Notes: a model not told the origin generated them from the sequence alone. Shown: positions 1 to 13,244, counted from the stretch's first letter. The stretch is DNA of 64,000 bases from Stratiolaelaps scimitus (GCA_019614645.1 JABWDB010000001.1:1178001-1242000); one strand, 5' to 3'. A program made the numbers and translations.

Positions 1-1980
1 CCGTTTGATCTCGGCCCTCGTTTCGCAGCGGCATTACGGACCACATGCATATTCAGCCCGACCGAGAAGTGAATGTCTGGGTGTGCGTATGTTTTTCTCA
101 TATACATATCAGTTTTCCTTGAATAGCGAGACGGCTGCACAGCCCCCATCCGTGCGCCGCTGATAGTGGCTGCTGATTCGAGTGCATAATCATCTGCGAG
201 TGAGGGACCACTCGGCCCTTTCAGGTCTCGCACAAGTGTGGCTTTTCCCACTATTTTCGAATATTCCCTCTCGGAGAACTCGGGCAGGATGGAAGGAGTC
301 AACGGTCGAAATCTTTTGCGGAGAAACCGGCGTAGCCGTCGCGGTATCGGGTTCATCGTGCGGCGCAGGACGCCGTCGAGTGTTGGATGGACCTGATGCA
401 GGCAAGCGGGATATGGTGGGCGGAGGGGGATGAGATTCGGCCTCTCACGGTGGGGCTCGCTAGCCCTAGGGGGTACCCTGCTCCTGGCGCACGATAATGA
501 TTTTACTGCAGCCTCACCATTGCAGCCCTACTAGTTTGTATGGATGTCTGTATGAGTGTGCGGATCTGTGTGTGTGTGGAAGGGGAAGAGGCTGGAGGCG
601 GAGGGGTAGGAGGACTGGGATAGAGGCAAAACGGGCGGACAGACTGAGGGCCGGGGGGTTAGGTCCGGCTGGTCTGTGCGGGGATCAGGGGCCTCGTAAA
701 GGCAGGGTATAAATCGGCTGATGAAATAATTTATGTCCATTTTGTTGATGAGATGTTGCTGCTGCTGCTGCTGCTACCGCTACTGCCGCTGCTGCCGTTG
801 CCTTTGGTGCTCTCGCTTGGTGCTACCATACGGCCAGCAGCTACAGCAGCTGGTGGCCTCTACGGCGGCACTCGCGGATCTCTGCTTCGCTCTGGCTTCG
901 GTTTAGCCACTCCCTGCCTGCCTCGATGGCTGCCACTCAGCACTGCTGAGTGCTGCTGCCACTGCGTTGGGATGGCGTAGCCCATCAAGAGACGCGAAGC
1001 CAAGCGCCGAGGCCGAGGTGGCGGCCACGGCCACAGCCAAACGTGATCTGTCCCTCTTCGGACGAACGCGCTCCCGATTCTACCAGCCCTGACTCACTGA
1101 CTGACAGATTCCGTCAGAGGTAAAGCCCACGCTGCTTCTGCGTTCGCCCAGACTCTCCAGCACACAAACACGAATCTACAACCGGCAAGCTCAGTACAAC
1201 ACATTAGACGACCTGGCCACGTGGTCAGACCAGGACGGTCTGTGTATGCCGACTGGTAATTTCGTACGTATCTGTGTCGGCTACTAGGTGCCTGCAGTCG
1301 TTTGTAGATGTCCGCTTTCTACACAGGGACATATAGGCAGATACACTACACACATACGAACGCGAACGTATATGTCCAATGTTAAGCCATGCTGTAGTGA
1401 GGACTGGGCACAGCAGCAGGAACCGATTAGTATGCACTCACCGTTTGCGGTTCGAGTCAACACGACGATCATTGTTCCTGTTCTTAGGAGAAATTTTAGT
1501 TGGGGGGAGGATGTCCGATCTTTGACTGCGCGTCGAATCGGACGTACTCTGGGACAGTTCTTGCGCAGCGCAGACAGTGATGGTAACGCCGAAAGGTTCG
1601 GAGCCTGTTCGGCCTGTCACATAAGGGCTCACACGAGCTGAGAGTCATAACACATTAGTGTTTCGGCTGAGCCGGAAAGCTGAGCTAGTGCTGTAACGCC
1701 GTAGACGGGACTAGTTAAATTCGTTGTCTGTATTGTACAATATAATAACTCCCATGCGTTATACCGTAAGGTGTGTCGAATAAACGAGAATTGCAACCAA
1801 GGCAGCCTAACAGCAGATTTTCGCTCACACTTTAATTCATTTTGTGATAGATTGAAGGCTGTTTGTTGGAAATCCTCATTCTTGAAGAGTGCTTAACAGA
1901 TCAAATATCTAGTTGGCCTGGGGTCGGCTGTATCGAATAACAACAACAATTACAAGAGCAATCGAAGACTCCAGTTCGTG
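1..1980. other. Non-coding stretch
   Basis: I see no supportable gene here. The stretch holds a (CTG)n microsatellite at about 753-775 that runs into a CTG/CTA/CTC-rich patch, and otherwise unremarkable mixed-composition DNA. The short open frames show no recognisable domains and no convincing splice sites or start contexts. Confidence 0.6.
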
Positions 1981-2080
1981 GGTGGCCGCGTAGCCTAATG
2001 GGCCGACTAATGAACAGCGTCGCCAGACAGACTGGCAAGCGCAATGATTCTCGGCTGTTGGTTCAAATTATCTTTGGTGT
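1981..2080 (+). repeat. tRNA-like SINE head fragment
   Basis: The sequence TAGCCTAATGG fits an A box (TRGYNNANNNG). About 55-60 bases further on, GGTTCAAATTA resembles a B box (GGTTCRANNCC) with a poor 3' half. No poly(A) or other tail is visible. It is most likely a decayed tRNA-derived SINE head rather than a functional tRNA gene, since the acceptor arms do not pair well by eye. Confidence 0.35.
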
Positions 2081-2764
2081 TAATATGGGTCGTAGTTGCT
2101 TAGAAAAGGAAAACAATTAATTACTTATCGTCACACATCGTATGGCGGCTGCCGTAGAGAGCGGCCAGATACTCCGAACAAGCCCGAGTGTATTTGTTGC
2201 ACACGGATGCAACCGGATCATTTCCATCATGCTGTGTTATACGTCGGCCTCTTGCGACCGACGTAATGCGACAAACACTGCGGGTCGTGTAATCACTTGA
2301 TGGTATGATCGATCAGCTGTGGGTAGAACGCTGATATATCCAGCGGTTGGAGCCCCGGCCTTCCTAAAAAGCAGAAGCTCCTAACTCAATAGGTCATTAA
2401 TACAGCTTGGTGGAGCGCCATCGTGAGTCAGGAGTCCACCGAGCTTTAAACAGCCGTGCGCTTTGGAATCGTTTAGGGTCGAGAGTCGGTTCTGTATATC
2501 GAGCTTGACGTAATAGTTAAGAAGACACTATACATAGTTGGGCTCTACATGTAGAAGTATCAGTAGATTTCTAGACGAAAGTGTGAACGTTATCCTTATC
2601 TTAAGGTGACTGAGCGAAAAATTCCATGAACAAACAAATATTATTCGTTGAAGGCAAGTACCAAACCAAACTTGGACGCTTGTATGCTGTAAAAATCACT
2701 CCAGGAGGCTTCTCGACTCGATTTTCTCTCTCAGGTTGTGAACAGCTATCAGAAGCCAGAAAGT

Positions 2765-2915
2765 CTGATGAGATGTAAGAGAATTTACAATGCTTAAATC
2801 TCTCTTTCTCTCATGTATATGACCCCACCAGGTCGCGGGACTCGAACCTGCACCTGCCGGCTTTTTACAGCCAGGGAGTTAGCCTTCCAAACCACCTCGC
2901 CGACGTCACGTCTCG
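2765..2915 (-). repeat. tRNA-derived SINE, family 1 (diverged copy)
   Basis: Read on the minus strand, this has a tRNA-like head with a GGCTGTAAAAAGCC anticodon-arm-like hairpin and a near-perfect B box (CAGGTTCGAGTCCCGCG). A TCATATACATGAGAGA...TTTAAGCATTG body follows. The same head and body recur near 8.5, 30.7, 37.9 and 55.6 kb. The 3' tail is eroded in this copy. Family assignment rests on side-by-side reading of these copies. Confidence 0.7.
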
Positions 2916-3319
2916 TATATATTTCGATCGTCGCCCTTCATAATACAAATACGTATACACCAAAAATAACCAACTCACGAAGTCAGGGTACACCCTCTCA
3001 CAGGAACGTTCTGCCGCAAATGGTTGAAGAATACCAAATGTGGTCAACGTTCTTGGTATATATTTTACGCAAATTCCCCATCTCATATTCCCCTCACCGC
3101 AGCCCCGACGTCGAAATTTCTCAAAACTAGCTTCTTCCTCTCCGAATATGAGATGCCTTTAATATACAACTCAAGATGAACTTGCCTTGGGGGACGGGAG
3201 GGGGATAAAATCTTCAGCATCAAACTACGACCACTGTAGCTCATTTCGTCGTGAACGCATCCATCGTCCGCCATCTTTTTCGTTAGCGTCGTGCCTGTCG
3301 TTAGAAAGCGCCACAGTGA

Positions 3320-4520
3320 GCGAGAGAGAGAGAGAGAGAGAAGGAGAGAGAGAAAAAGGCCAAGACTGGGCCGCCGTCTTGGCCTTGGTTAGATGCCGGC
3401 GGCGGCGGCGGCATCTAACGAACTCGACTGTGTGCGGGACGCGGTAGCAGCAGGAGCATCTCGTGCTTATTCCTAATTCCTACTTTCTATTCCCAGCTAT
3501 ATGACTTCTAAAACGAGGTGTGATCTGTCTTCTCGCCGACAAAGGACTTCCCCAGTGGCCTTACTGCCTCACTTGCGCTCCTTCGTCGTCGAGTTCTAAT
3601 GGGGCAATGCGGGAGTCGCACCAGCAGCAGCAGCAGCTGCTGGTGCCACACACAGACACACACAGAGACGCTCGATGGGGCACCCCAAGGGCCACGGCCT
3701 ATGACTCCCGTCGTCGTCGTCGTCGACGACAGTGGCACCGACCGAGTTCCCTGGCCTGCTCGCTGCTATGTTCCGCAGCTATTCCACGGAATATCGTTGG
3801 CGGAGGCGGCGCGGCGGTGACAGACCCGCTGGCGATGGCGCCGCCAACAGACCTCGCAGCAGCAGCCTGGAGGCAATTCCATGATGATGGTTCCTCGCGA
3901 TGTCCGCCGGCGCCGCCCGTGCTCGCTGCGGTGCACGGTCCTCTCCGGTACCAGCAGCAGCAGCAGCAGCAACGGCAGCGACCAGGGTCCGCTGTAGTGC
4001 TACTTGTCCGTCGCGGCTGTTGTTGTTGTCGTCGTTGCTGCAGCTATTGCCGCCATTGCGGCCGCCGCTCTGGCTATGGTTTTGCGTTGACTGCAGCACA
4101 GTGCTCCCCGGTGGATCACAATGCAGGAGCTCGGTGTGGGAGGGGGGTCGGGGGCACGACCGAGGTGCCGCCGTTGGTGGAGCACAGTCCTCTGTCCTCT
4201 GCCCTCCTTGGCCCGTTCTTCGGCCACCGACGCGAACGGACAAAAGGAATAGCGAAGGCCAGCCGGCACCGCTACTGGACAACGACTGGGCGAAAGGGGG
4301 CGAGCGAACAGCCAAAAGGCAGGCCCAAGCGTGCGTCGGTTTCTAGGACGGAAATTCATTTGCCAGCCGAGAACGATACCTTTTTGTCCTTGCGACCCCG
4401 ATGCGACGAAGTAGGATGCTTGTCAACCGTCGCCGCCACCGCCAAGATGACCATGAAGACCAAGAAGAAAACCTCTAATGACTCTAACAGTGCTGAGTTG
4501 GTGGCTGCGCCATAATTGCA
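3320..4520. other. GC-rich, CAG/CGG-rich island
   Basis: A GC-rich block with a (GA)n tract at about 3322-3354, a hairpin of 10-bp arms around a CGG tract (3389-3419), a CAG/CTG palindrome (3619-3645) and (CAG)n at about 3952-3971. A frame stays open for about 300 codons (first ATG at 3607, end 4515), but its product is patchy Gln, Arg, Cys and Ala runs with no domain. Several other frames are open too, as expected where stop codons are rare. It could be a CpG-island-like promoter or 5' exon region of an unseen gene, but I would not call a protein here. Confidence 0.45.
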
Positions 4521-7500
4521 CAGGGACTAGAGGGAGAGCGAGACAGGGCGGGAAGGAAGGGAGAGAGAGAGAGAGAGAACATCCTACTTAGCCACGAACG
4601 TGTCAAAGTCTTGGGCGAACAAATACTCAACAGAAAGTATATATATAGTGCACGCTGGAACTGTTCACTCTTATAATACAACAGACATAGAGGAACTGTT
4701 GGATTGCGCGATCTCCCTACAACACGTACGATCCATCTGCATAGGGTAATTTACATATGTTCATTTGAATGTGGCCTGAATACAATGGCGATCTCCTTGT
4801 CTTGATTCAATTCGTAACGTAAAACGGTACCGCTAATAAACGCTTATACTCATATACTCTCTAATAAACGCTTATACGCTTATACTCTCTCTATAACTAT
4901 GAAGGCTAAGAATGGTTCACATGTGGGCATAATCAGGCTGGTTACATAATAAAGAAATATTTTTCGATGTTTGTTATAAACCCATCGAAAGCCATTTTGG
5001 ACAATAATGATTTTCAGACAGGAGAGCAACAGGGACGTCGGGCGGATTTGCTAGATTCTAGATACCCCTGAATACAATTATTGTCAATGAAAGTTGCTAT
5101 ACCGCACAGATCTCTAGAGGAGTTCGTTACGCGAGAGGGGATAAGTGCAGTTGGCTGGCTGGGTGGCTCACCGCCTGCCTTATTGGACAATGGATCTGAC
5201 TTATGAGAATCTGTTGTGACTGCAATTCGGCTGATTTGCTTTCAATGGCGGAAGAAGGGCTGCAGCAAGAAACAAAGGAGTCTACTAAAGTCCTCCATCT
5301 AATCCGCCAGCCTAATAAGATTAATTTGACGCTCATCAACGACCTTCTAGGTCGTCCGGTGATCGGCTATGGGCAGTCCACCCACCGACCTAAAGCTCGA
5401 AGCTAATTTTTAGTTCATACCCTCGATTATCGACGTAGCCGGAATACGTTACTGCCAAATTTCATTGAAACCTTGATCGCATTAAGGCCTTACAATGACA
5501 GTCTTTGGGCAACGTCTGATACCAACTAGCGGGCGCAGTTGTGAGCTTAACACCTGTACAATCCTTCAGTCGGGTTAGATAAAAATACACCCGTCCCAGA
5601 TGAGAAGTTTGCATGCCACTAGGGAACTCCGTGACAAAACACCAATCCTAAACCAAATCGCTATCACCGCCATCTCGGAAGAATCGCTAGGAAGGAATGG
5701 CCAAAATAGAGTCAGCAGCGAGGATCAATACCTTGAGTCGCCGAGTCGAGCCTGTCGCGAGCCCGGGAGTGGCTGTTGCCAAACGCACACGGAAGGCATA
5801 CCACCCGTATCACACTCGTCTGTCCTGAATCCATACTAATGGATTGTTCGCGTAACGACACGCTGTGCCGCTGGTGATTATGTCCGCGCGTTTTACGATC
5901 CAGCAGCCGTACGTACGTCTGTCTGTACTTGTGACTAAAGACATATTGGCAAGCAAGCGTGTCCAGACACACACCCGTACACAAAATATGCTGCCAACTT
6001 GAGGCGGGCAGTCAGCCAGGCACGCAGGCACCTAACCCTACCAACACTGCATCCTGCGTCCCGTTGATCCAACGACGACAGAATTGCCTTGCGTGACGTA
6101 GTGGCGAAACTGGGGGCGCCATTTTCCCTCGATTGCGTTGGATGAAATCGACTTTTTACCTAATCCTTCGAACAACAGGACTCGAACAGCAGGCGAGCTC
6201 CCGATAGCAGTCAATGGCACGCCACAGCCCCCAACGCCCCTCACTACCCCGCAACCCCCAATTCTACGCATGGTCTCTGTAGCCATCCGATGTGTTCCCT
6301 TAGTTCAATACCTGTACAGTGCGACGTACTTCCTGTTAGGCGTTGCACTGACAGTATCACGCACGTGCTTTAACTCAGAGGAAATACAGGCACGGCAAGC
6401 AATATTTCTGCTATTTTTTCCCTTACTATTAAAGATCATATGTTCGCCCCGTGACTTCACCACCGCTGAGCATTCCCGATTTCTAGCCGTTTAAGGTTGA
6501 GACTGCATTGTACTGCTAACAAGTGGCATTACGTACTACCTATGCACGATATTTCATACTAATATGTGAAGATGTCAGCGAACACACGATATATGAGTGG
6601 GAAACATTTCGTAACTTAAGCTTGAGATTTTCTCATGAGTAATCACGGTCTGAAGATGTGATGCACGTATGATGGTACGGATGAGTGTTGGCTACCCACT
6701 GTAAACCTACATGTGTAACTAAACTATGGGAACATCCCACCTATGTATGAACAGGTAGAGAAAAATCAGCTAAAAACACCCGGTGATCTAGCCGAAAAGA
6801 TCATTTTAAGACACGGCTTCATCTCTAATTTGAACATTTCAGTCTCAAGTGCGATCAGGCCTTGATAGCGTTTTTGAGCAGGCTCAATCTTCGGTCAGTC
6901 AGCTCTGTAGCATCAATTGACTTGCTCAACTAGAATACGTTGCTGATGTCACTCAGCACCCGCTCCATGACAACTCTGAGCCTGCTGAGCGCCAAAGAGA
7001 CAAATGCTACAAGTTCCTTCGAAGCACCCTTCCTTGAGTAGTTTCATTGCAGTCATTGGGGGTTGAGTTAAGAAGTTGCAGCAGCAAGACCGAAGAAAAC
7101 AGAGAACAGAACGAAAAAAAAAGCGAACCTGGGTTTACGGGGCTTAATTACGCAGCCGGCTAAAAAAGTTCCCTTTTTTCAAAGTTGACGATTATGGTTG
7201 CTTTGCTCTACTGCGCGCTGAGCCCCACGATATTATAGCGACATAGCAGCCGCTAGCCGCGGCAGCAGCAGCGCCGTACGTAGGCCTTTTTCGAAGATCC
7301 AACGCAAAGACGAGAGCAGACAGTAGCCCACCGGTGGCCCTTCGCTCCTGGGCTCTAACTTCACGAGCCAGTGAACTTAATGCTGGGATTAAGCCCTGGC
7401 AGATACCCGAGCTGACGGGCGCACGCTGCTCTACGGCAGGGCTATTCCCTATCGGCCTGGCCGCTCGCCTTGCCAGCACAGCGAAAGCTCGGCTGCTTTA

Positions 7501-7650
7501 AGCGGCCAAGCAGGGCTCGGAGTTAGATGGGGAACAGTGTCTATAACGGCGGCTATAAGAAAATGCCCTGCCCGCAAGTTGAAGACTGTGTATCTCTCGA
7601 CACAGACACACCGTTGCATGAAGCAACTAAAAGGCCAACGTCTATGTATC
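4521..7650. other. Non-coding stretch with small repeats
   Basis: No gene recognised. Visible items are a (GA)n tract at 4560-4579 and a short direct duplication with two copies of TAATAAACGCTTATA (about 4833-4877). Open frames are short and featureless. Confidence 0.55.
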
Positions 7651-7652
7651 TA

Positions 7653-7700
7653 CGCGAGCATTCAGTGGTACGCCGTGCCTCGTACCACTGAATGCTCGTG
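7653..7700. repeat. Near-perfect hairpin, 18-20 bp stem
   Basis: CGAGCATTCAGTGGTACG (7655-7672) is exactly complementary to 7681-7698 around an 8-base loop. The stem extends two more pairs outward (C-G and a G-U). This is far better pairing than the surroundings. The stem is short for a typical metazoan miRNA precursor, so a microRNA is only one option. It could also be a decayed inverted repeat. Confidence 0.6.
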
Positions 7701-8415
7701 CCCGCCGAGGCTCGTGGTTAGATTCGCGTGAAGTGATCAAATTTAGATGCGTATACTTAACACCCCACCACAATCTTCAAGCCCGGGATTGGTATTATCA
7801 TCTAAACAACTGCGGCAAATATGAGCATCGTAGTAATCTGCGTATAAGACGCGGACTAAAGTCGGAAGTATGATCTACTGTGATTACGCAATGCCGGATC
7901 AGGCGTCAGAGAGGTCGTCAGTCAAGATGTCGGTCTATTCTTTTTATCACGACTGATTCAGCTCAACAATGAAATTTCTATATATTTTGCTCATGCGCAA
8001 ACTCATCATTTTGGGCGCTCTTGACGCTGCTAGAGTTAGCCACGAGTGAGGGGGGATGAAGGGAAACACACGATTGAATCTATTCAGAAACTGTCGGAGA
8101 GGATAAGGAGTATAATAGATACAGGCTGCTTCTTATAAATCGATGAGATAGTACGGCTTTTGAAGAAAAGATAACACGCTCGTGGGTAATTTCTTACACA
8201 CCCAAATACCAAACGAGCATGTTATGTGTAAAACATTTTCATTAGATGACCTCGCGGTGCTGTTCGGTTTACAAGTATTAAACCATCTTTCGAGCTACTC
8301 TCAACTCCTTCACAAGGCGACAGGGTTCAGCACTTAACCTTAGGCTTTAGCACCGAGAGCCCGTCGGGGCGATCTTTGCTTATTTTAAATTAGCCGTATC
8401 TGGCAGGAATCCATA
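7701..8415. other. Non-coding stretch
   Basis: AT-rich unique-looking DNA. I see no gene, tRNA or transposon end in it. Confidence 0.5.
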
Positions 8416-8560
8416 GGTAAGGTAAGGCTTTATTGATTTGTTAAAGGAATTGCATAGAATGCTTGAGTTCTCTTATATGTCACGCAACGATTCGAACCTG
8501 CGGCCTCTGGCTTTTTACAGCCAGAAACTCAGCCGTCCAAGCCACAGCGCTGACAGATAA
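8416..8560 (-). repeat. tRNA-derived SINE, family 1
   Basis: On the minus strand the copy reads from a tRNA-like head (TGGCTTGGACGG region as A box, CTGGCTGTAAAAAGCCAG as an anticodon-arm-like hairpin, GCAGGTTCGAATC as B box) through TGACATATAAGAGAACT and AAGCATTCTATGCAATTCC. It ends in AATAAAGCCTTACCTTACC at 8416. It is close to the copy at 37.85 kb. The GTA in the loop is where a Tyr-type anticodon would sit, so a tRNA-Tyr origin is possible but unproven. Confidence 0.8.
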
Positions 8561-9175
8561 AGAAAAAGTATAAATTTCTCTCTAAAAGACAGAACCGACC
8601 TCGTGTTCCGTCTCAAGCATCGCTATCTGAAACACTCCATTACAAATCGTACAATACAGTAACTATTTAGTCAATTGAATATCGTTGTCGTCGATGTTCG
8701 AGTCAACCAGAAACACACCGAGGAATTGTAGTTCGTCCAGATTTTCTGCCAGCACAAAACGAAATTAACACATTGCTTATTAGCTCGTCGGATCGAGGTG
8801 TTCTGGGATGACAGGCGATCTGGGCAAGTGAATTCGAGGCGAGCCGACGTGCGGCCTGCCCACCAGCCGAGCAGCTATCGTTTCTCTCAGCAGAAACCCG
8901 CCGCTCGTTCGGCCGTCCAGTCTCATTTGTCTCTTTAATTGTTCTCCCCACACTCCCGAAGTTTTCGGTCGCATTCTTCCCCTTGCCACGCAGCTTCCAC
9001 AGAAGCTTTCCACTCCTCACTAAGAAGTACGAGACAGCGTGCGTCGTTCAGCTCCAGTGCCCCGCCGCTTCCGTTGGTTTCGTCTCTCCGAGTGTTATGC
9101 GTGGGGGTCGCCTAATGGATGAATTTTGCCGCATTGTCGCCTCGGCCATTAAAAAAGGGGAGCGGAGAGCTGAAA
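8561..9175. other. Non-coding stretch
   Basis: Between the SINE and the purine-rich block I see no supportable gene. Short open frames occur on both strands without domains. Confidence 0.5.
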
Positions 9176-10060
9176 GATAAGAACGCGCGGGGCGGGTGGG
9201 GTCTCGGCAGGAATAGGGCAACCCCACGATTACGGGGGTATGGAACATGACAGAGAGAAATAGGAAAACGATGTACGATGAGTGTGGGTCGTCCGGTACT
9301 GAGGGATGAGAACGGGGACGTGGGAGTTAAAATGAGGGGTACGAGGGGATGCTGAAATGGGGAGACTAAAAGGAGCAGTCGAGGACAAGGTGACGGCCAG
9401 ACGGTGAAAAGGAAGTCCTGCGTAAGGAAGGCAATACGAGGACATAGCCACAGGAAAATACGGTGGCGGGGAAGGGGCCTCGAGATGGAAACGTAAGAAC
9501 AGACGTGGAGGGTAAGGAACAGCAATGAGTTTCTGGCTCTAGGGTCCCAGCCGGAGGAGGACGTAGTTGTGCTGGTAGTACCACGGAGAGACGGGAAGTT
9601 CAGGGGTTCGGGGGAAGGGGGCAAATAGAGGAGGTTCGGCAGGAGGAGAACGAGGGTCGGTTAGGGGTTCGACAGTCCGACCACCGTCCACAAGAGGAGG
9701 TTCGGAACATGGGATCGGCAAAAGGGAATAGAGAAATGTGCAAAGCCGTGAGGCAGACCCAAGGGCAGAACACGGCGCAGATCGACGCGGGGGTGCGAAT
9801 CGGAGAGGAGAGAAATAGTGGAAGGGTGCTCGACAAATGACCGGCAGAAAGGAATAAAAAGAACAGGGTCAGGGGATTCATAGAAGACGCAACGGCAAAT
9901 CGAATGTGGAATGGATACGGACTGTTTAGTGAATAGATGAATGGGACACGAGAACAACAGAGGAATTGGCGGGGGGGGGGGCTTGGACAGAAGCAGAGAC
10001 GAGGGCAGAGGAGACGGTCGGAAGAAGATCGAAGGAAAAGAAGAGGCCATCTCTTTCCAA
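9176..10060. repeat. Purine-rich, strand-asymmetric tract
   Basis: For nearly 900 bases the plus strand is overwhelmingly A and G, with repeated GAGG, GGAA and GGGG words, and T and C are scarce. A run of ten or more G lies near 9970. The minus strand is therefore open in several frames and encodes Pro/Ser/Leu/Phe-rich strings with no domain, which I read as a composition effect. Such polypurine tracts can form triplexes. It may be a decayed simple-sequence array. Confidence 0.55.
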
Positions 10061-13000
10061 TCGAAGAATTTGCACTTTCCTCTTGATCTTTTCTGTATTT
10101 GTCGCCTCTGGAACATAAGCCCCCACTCGAGCACCCTCATTTTACCCTCATATAAGGATTTTGCGCAAAAGCGCTAACGTCGTTCAACCCGTTGAGATTC
10201 TTTCGCTTATCGTGGCTCCATTCCCAATCTTACTGACACCCCATATGTTCACGCCCTACTCAGCCTTATTTACTGACAATAAATCTACTCGTTGCTCGTG
10301 ACAGGATCTGTTCAATTCAGCAGGGAGGAGAAGCCCGCGCAGCTTCAAACGCTGGTCATAAACGTTGAATCGCTCCGCCGCATTCGGGCTCCCTATCCTC
10401 CTCCAGGGTCCCGTTATTCGCTATTTATTCAGTCCTCAAGCGTCGATAGCGGGGAACATTGTCTCGATTAATGTGAATTTTAGTGATTCCATGGCATTCC
10501 GGACCTCTCACTTGGGGAAGAATTGTCATCTCATAGCTGGCTCCCTCAGCCGGATACCGGACTGAAATATAAGGATCATTTTTCACTACATGCTCATTCA
10601 AATGTCTATTCATCTCCTCTTGAAATGAATTCTAAGATTATTTTATTGAACTCAGCCCAGAGTAACTTGTACGTCATTCTCTAACGGCAATGACCCCCCC
10701 ATTGACATTTCGCCATTCGACACTACCATCTCGTTGTCATTATATCATGACGTGCATATTGATGATGAATGATGTCGTGTATCTCATATGGTGGCGGATA
10801 AATATTATAATAACAGCGAACACGAAGTCTCCGGATATGGCCCACGTATCGCTCAAATAATTGGGACGGCGTCTAAGGAGAATCTCGCTATTCTTCGCTG
10901 ACTACTCGAGTTGGAACGCCATATACGAATAATACGCTTTTTTTTGTACAAAACTAATAAATAACTCTTATTTCGGTCGATTTCGGTCGTGTACGAGGTT
11001 TTTGAGCTTAGACAAGAAAAACAACTAGAGGAGAGAATCGAAACACAACAACAGCTCGTAGCGAATAATGGATATTGTAAAACAAGAGCATGCCGCGGCC
11101 GGGCTGCGAGGAGAGCAAACCCGCTCGACATTCAGTTGCGTTCACTTGTCGAGAACTTTTTGTCTCATTGAAACGTAGACATATAAGCCACCCCAATGAC
11201 GTGGCATTTCCTAAATAAATCGTTAAACAATCCATTTATCTATTGATGCATCTTTATCGCTTACTCTCTCCCTCTTAGCAACGATTTTCAAGTTTCTCTC
11301 GACATTGAGCCGACCCACTCGCCTATAGGAAACTCGAAGGCACTCCTCGTTGGAAAGTAATAGCAACCGTTAATTTCCCACCGTGTCTGAGGTGCAAGAT
11401 GACTATAATGTACATTTGATAGAGTTATAATATTATTATTGTAGCCATGTTAAAACGACAAACAGATCGATCGGGTTACAAGCGGAGACACCGCAGAAGC
11501 GGCCATTCCAAGCGAGTGTTTGACATAACAAAACAAACAAACCTGACAGCGACAATTCAGTATCGCGCTGTATCTCATGCAACCTTCGTTGGAACTACGT
11601 TTCGAGAACGCCCCGAGTGAATCTGTTCCTGTCAGCAGGAGTAAGAATGTTGGATTTTTGGTTGAAATAAATGGAAGGAGAGGTGACCCTGATTACAAGA
11701 AGAGCCTGCTGTCAGAACGAGGCTCCACACGCGCCGAAAATCTTCACGATTGTTGATTTCGACAGACTCTGCTACAAAGTACTCCGATTGTTACGTAAAC
11801 GTTAAACGACCATAACCCTTCACTCAAATGGAGACATCTGTCTCTATGGGTTGAAGTGAGCATGTAGTTCTTCATGTAGTTACATCACGAACACATTACT
11901 AGCGCGGAGCGGAGCCTTTCGTTCGCTCCATGTTTATGCGAATTACTAAGAATGAGGCAAACAGCAATTGGTTGAAAGGCAAACTGATCAAGGTCTCCAA
12001 GAATTATGTGCTCATTTGAGCTTGCTGCACTTACCACGCCCCAGTAGAAACAGCGTACAGTAGAACCAAACCTACAAGGGATATTGTGCCGCACGTAATC
12101 ATATACTTCCCTCTGTCTCTAGTCGCTGCATAATCCAATGATGGACGCGGATGCACCAATCACGTGAGGTCGAGTCACCCCTTGTGACTTCAAAGCGGGC
12201 AGTTGCACAGGCATACGCTAAGAGCGTAGGTAATCCATGGAGTGTCTCACTAGGTTCCACTCAATTCCTCCGCCGGCCAATCACTCCTCTCGAAAGTGTC
12301 CAAACTGTCTATTAATATTATCATTAATTAGTGATATATTGTCGACCATTTACTTGTATCTAGGTATACATAATAGATAGAATATTTACATATGTAGAAG
12401 CTATCGTACTAAACATAATGCATTTGCCACGATGGCGGCTGGGCCACCGTAACCACATGATATGATGATCATAATTAGATAGATTGCCCTATTAAACGCG
12501 TAACTTACGGAAAATTTATGATAGGTGTCTCTATGGACTACTCGGCCCGCTGGTGGTGCCGAGCGTCGTGCGCGAAGAGCGTGGCCGGACACTCGCATCG
12601 GCGTCAGCCAGCTCTTAATCGTTCTCCGGTATATGCAGATCACGTCGGATCTCGTCGAAGCCACCAACGTCCACTGGATCCAAGGAATCTAGCAGCCTGA
12701 AGCTGGCACCCCTCGTTACAGCAGCGAAGTAACGCAAGTCTATAGGAGATCAAGGGAACTTGGACATTATTGAGTTCCCTTAACTCCTTGTATTTTTCTG
12801 TCACGAGCCACGAGCCAGTTAACTACGTCTGTGAAAAAGGGGATATCGAAAAAGGGGATATCGATAATAATCGGGTCATGTTCTTAGTGATGCTCACTGC
12901 CCAGGGTCAATCGAATTAAAACGCTGAAATACTGAGTGCGCTGAAAAGGTATTCCTGCTAACCTTCCCCCTGCGAAGGTCTGGAAAGCCTCTGGCCGGTC

Positions 13001-13240
13001 GCACCCCACCCCTGCAAATATTGCAATCGTGTGCTCAACGATCTCGTCGTTGAAACAACGGGAGACGTCTAAGCCACCGAGAAAATTTTATATGATCCGC
13101 ATCCAAAAAATACGTTCAGGGACGGACAGAACACACGCGTCGGGTGATCGAAATTTCCCCACCATAATGTCACCCATAATTTTTTGTATACGAATCATTT
13201 TCATGAAAACGATTTTTTACAAATTGAATAAATTTTTTTA
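10061..13240. other. Non-coding stretch
   Basis: About 3 kb of mixed, mostly AT-leaning DNA. I find no exon with a convincing splice acceptor and donor pair, no transposon terminal repeats and no RNA gene. A short tandem duplication (GAAAAAGGGGATATC twice) lies at about 12835-12862. Confidence 0.5.
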
Positions 13241-13244
13241 TTCA

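Noticed and set aside
3520..4515. 331-codon plus-strand frame with Gln and Arg runs
   Set aside because: It begins at a non-ATG codon, lies in a GC/CAG-rich island open in several frames, and has no domain or splice evidence.
9112..10140. Two minus-strand frames of 159-170 codons rich in Pro, Ser, Leu and Phe
   Set aside because: They are explained by the purine bias of the plus strand, which removes stop codons from the complement. No domain is present.
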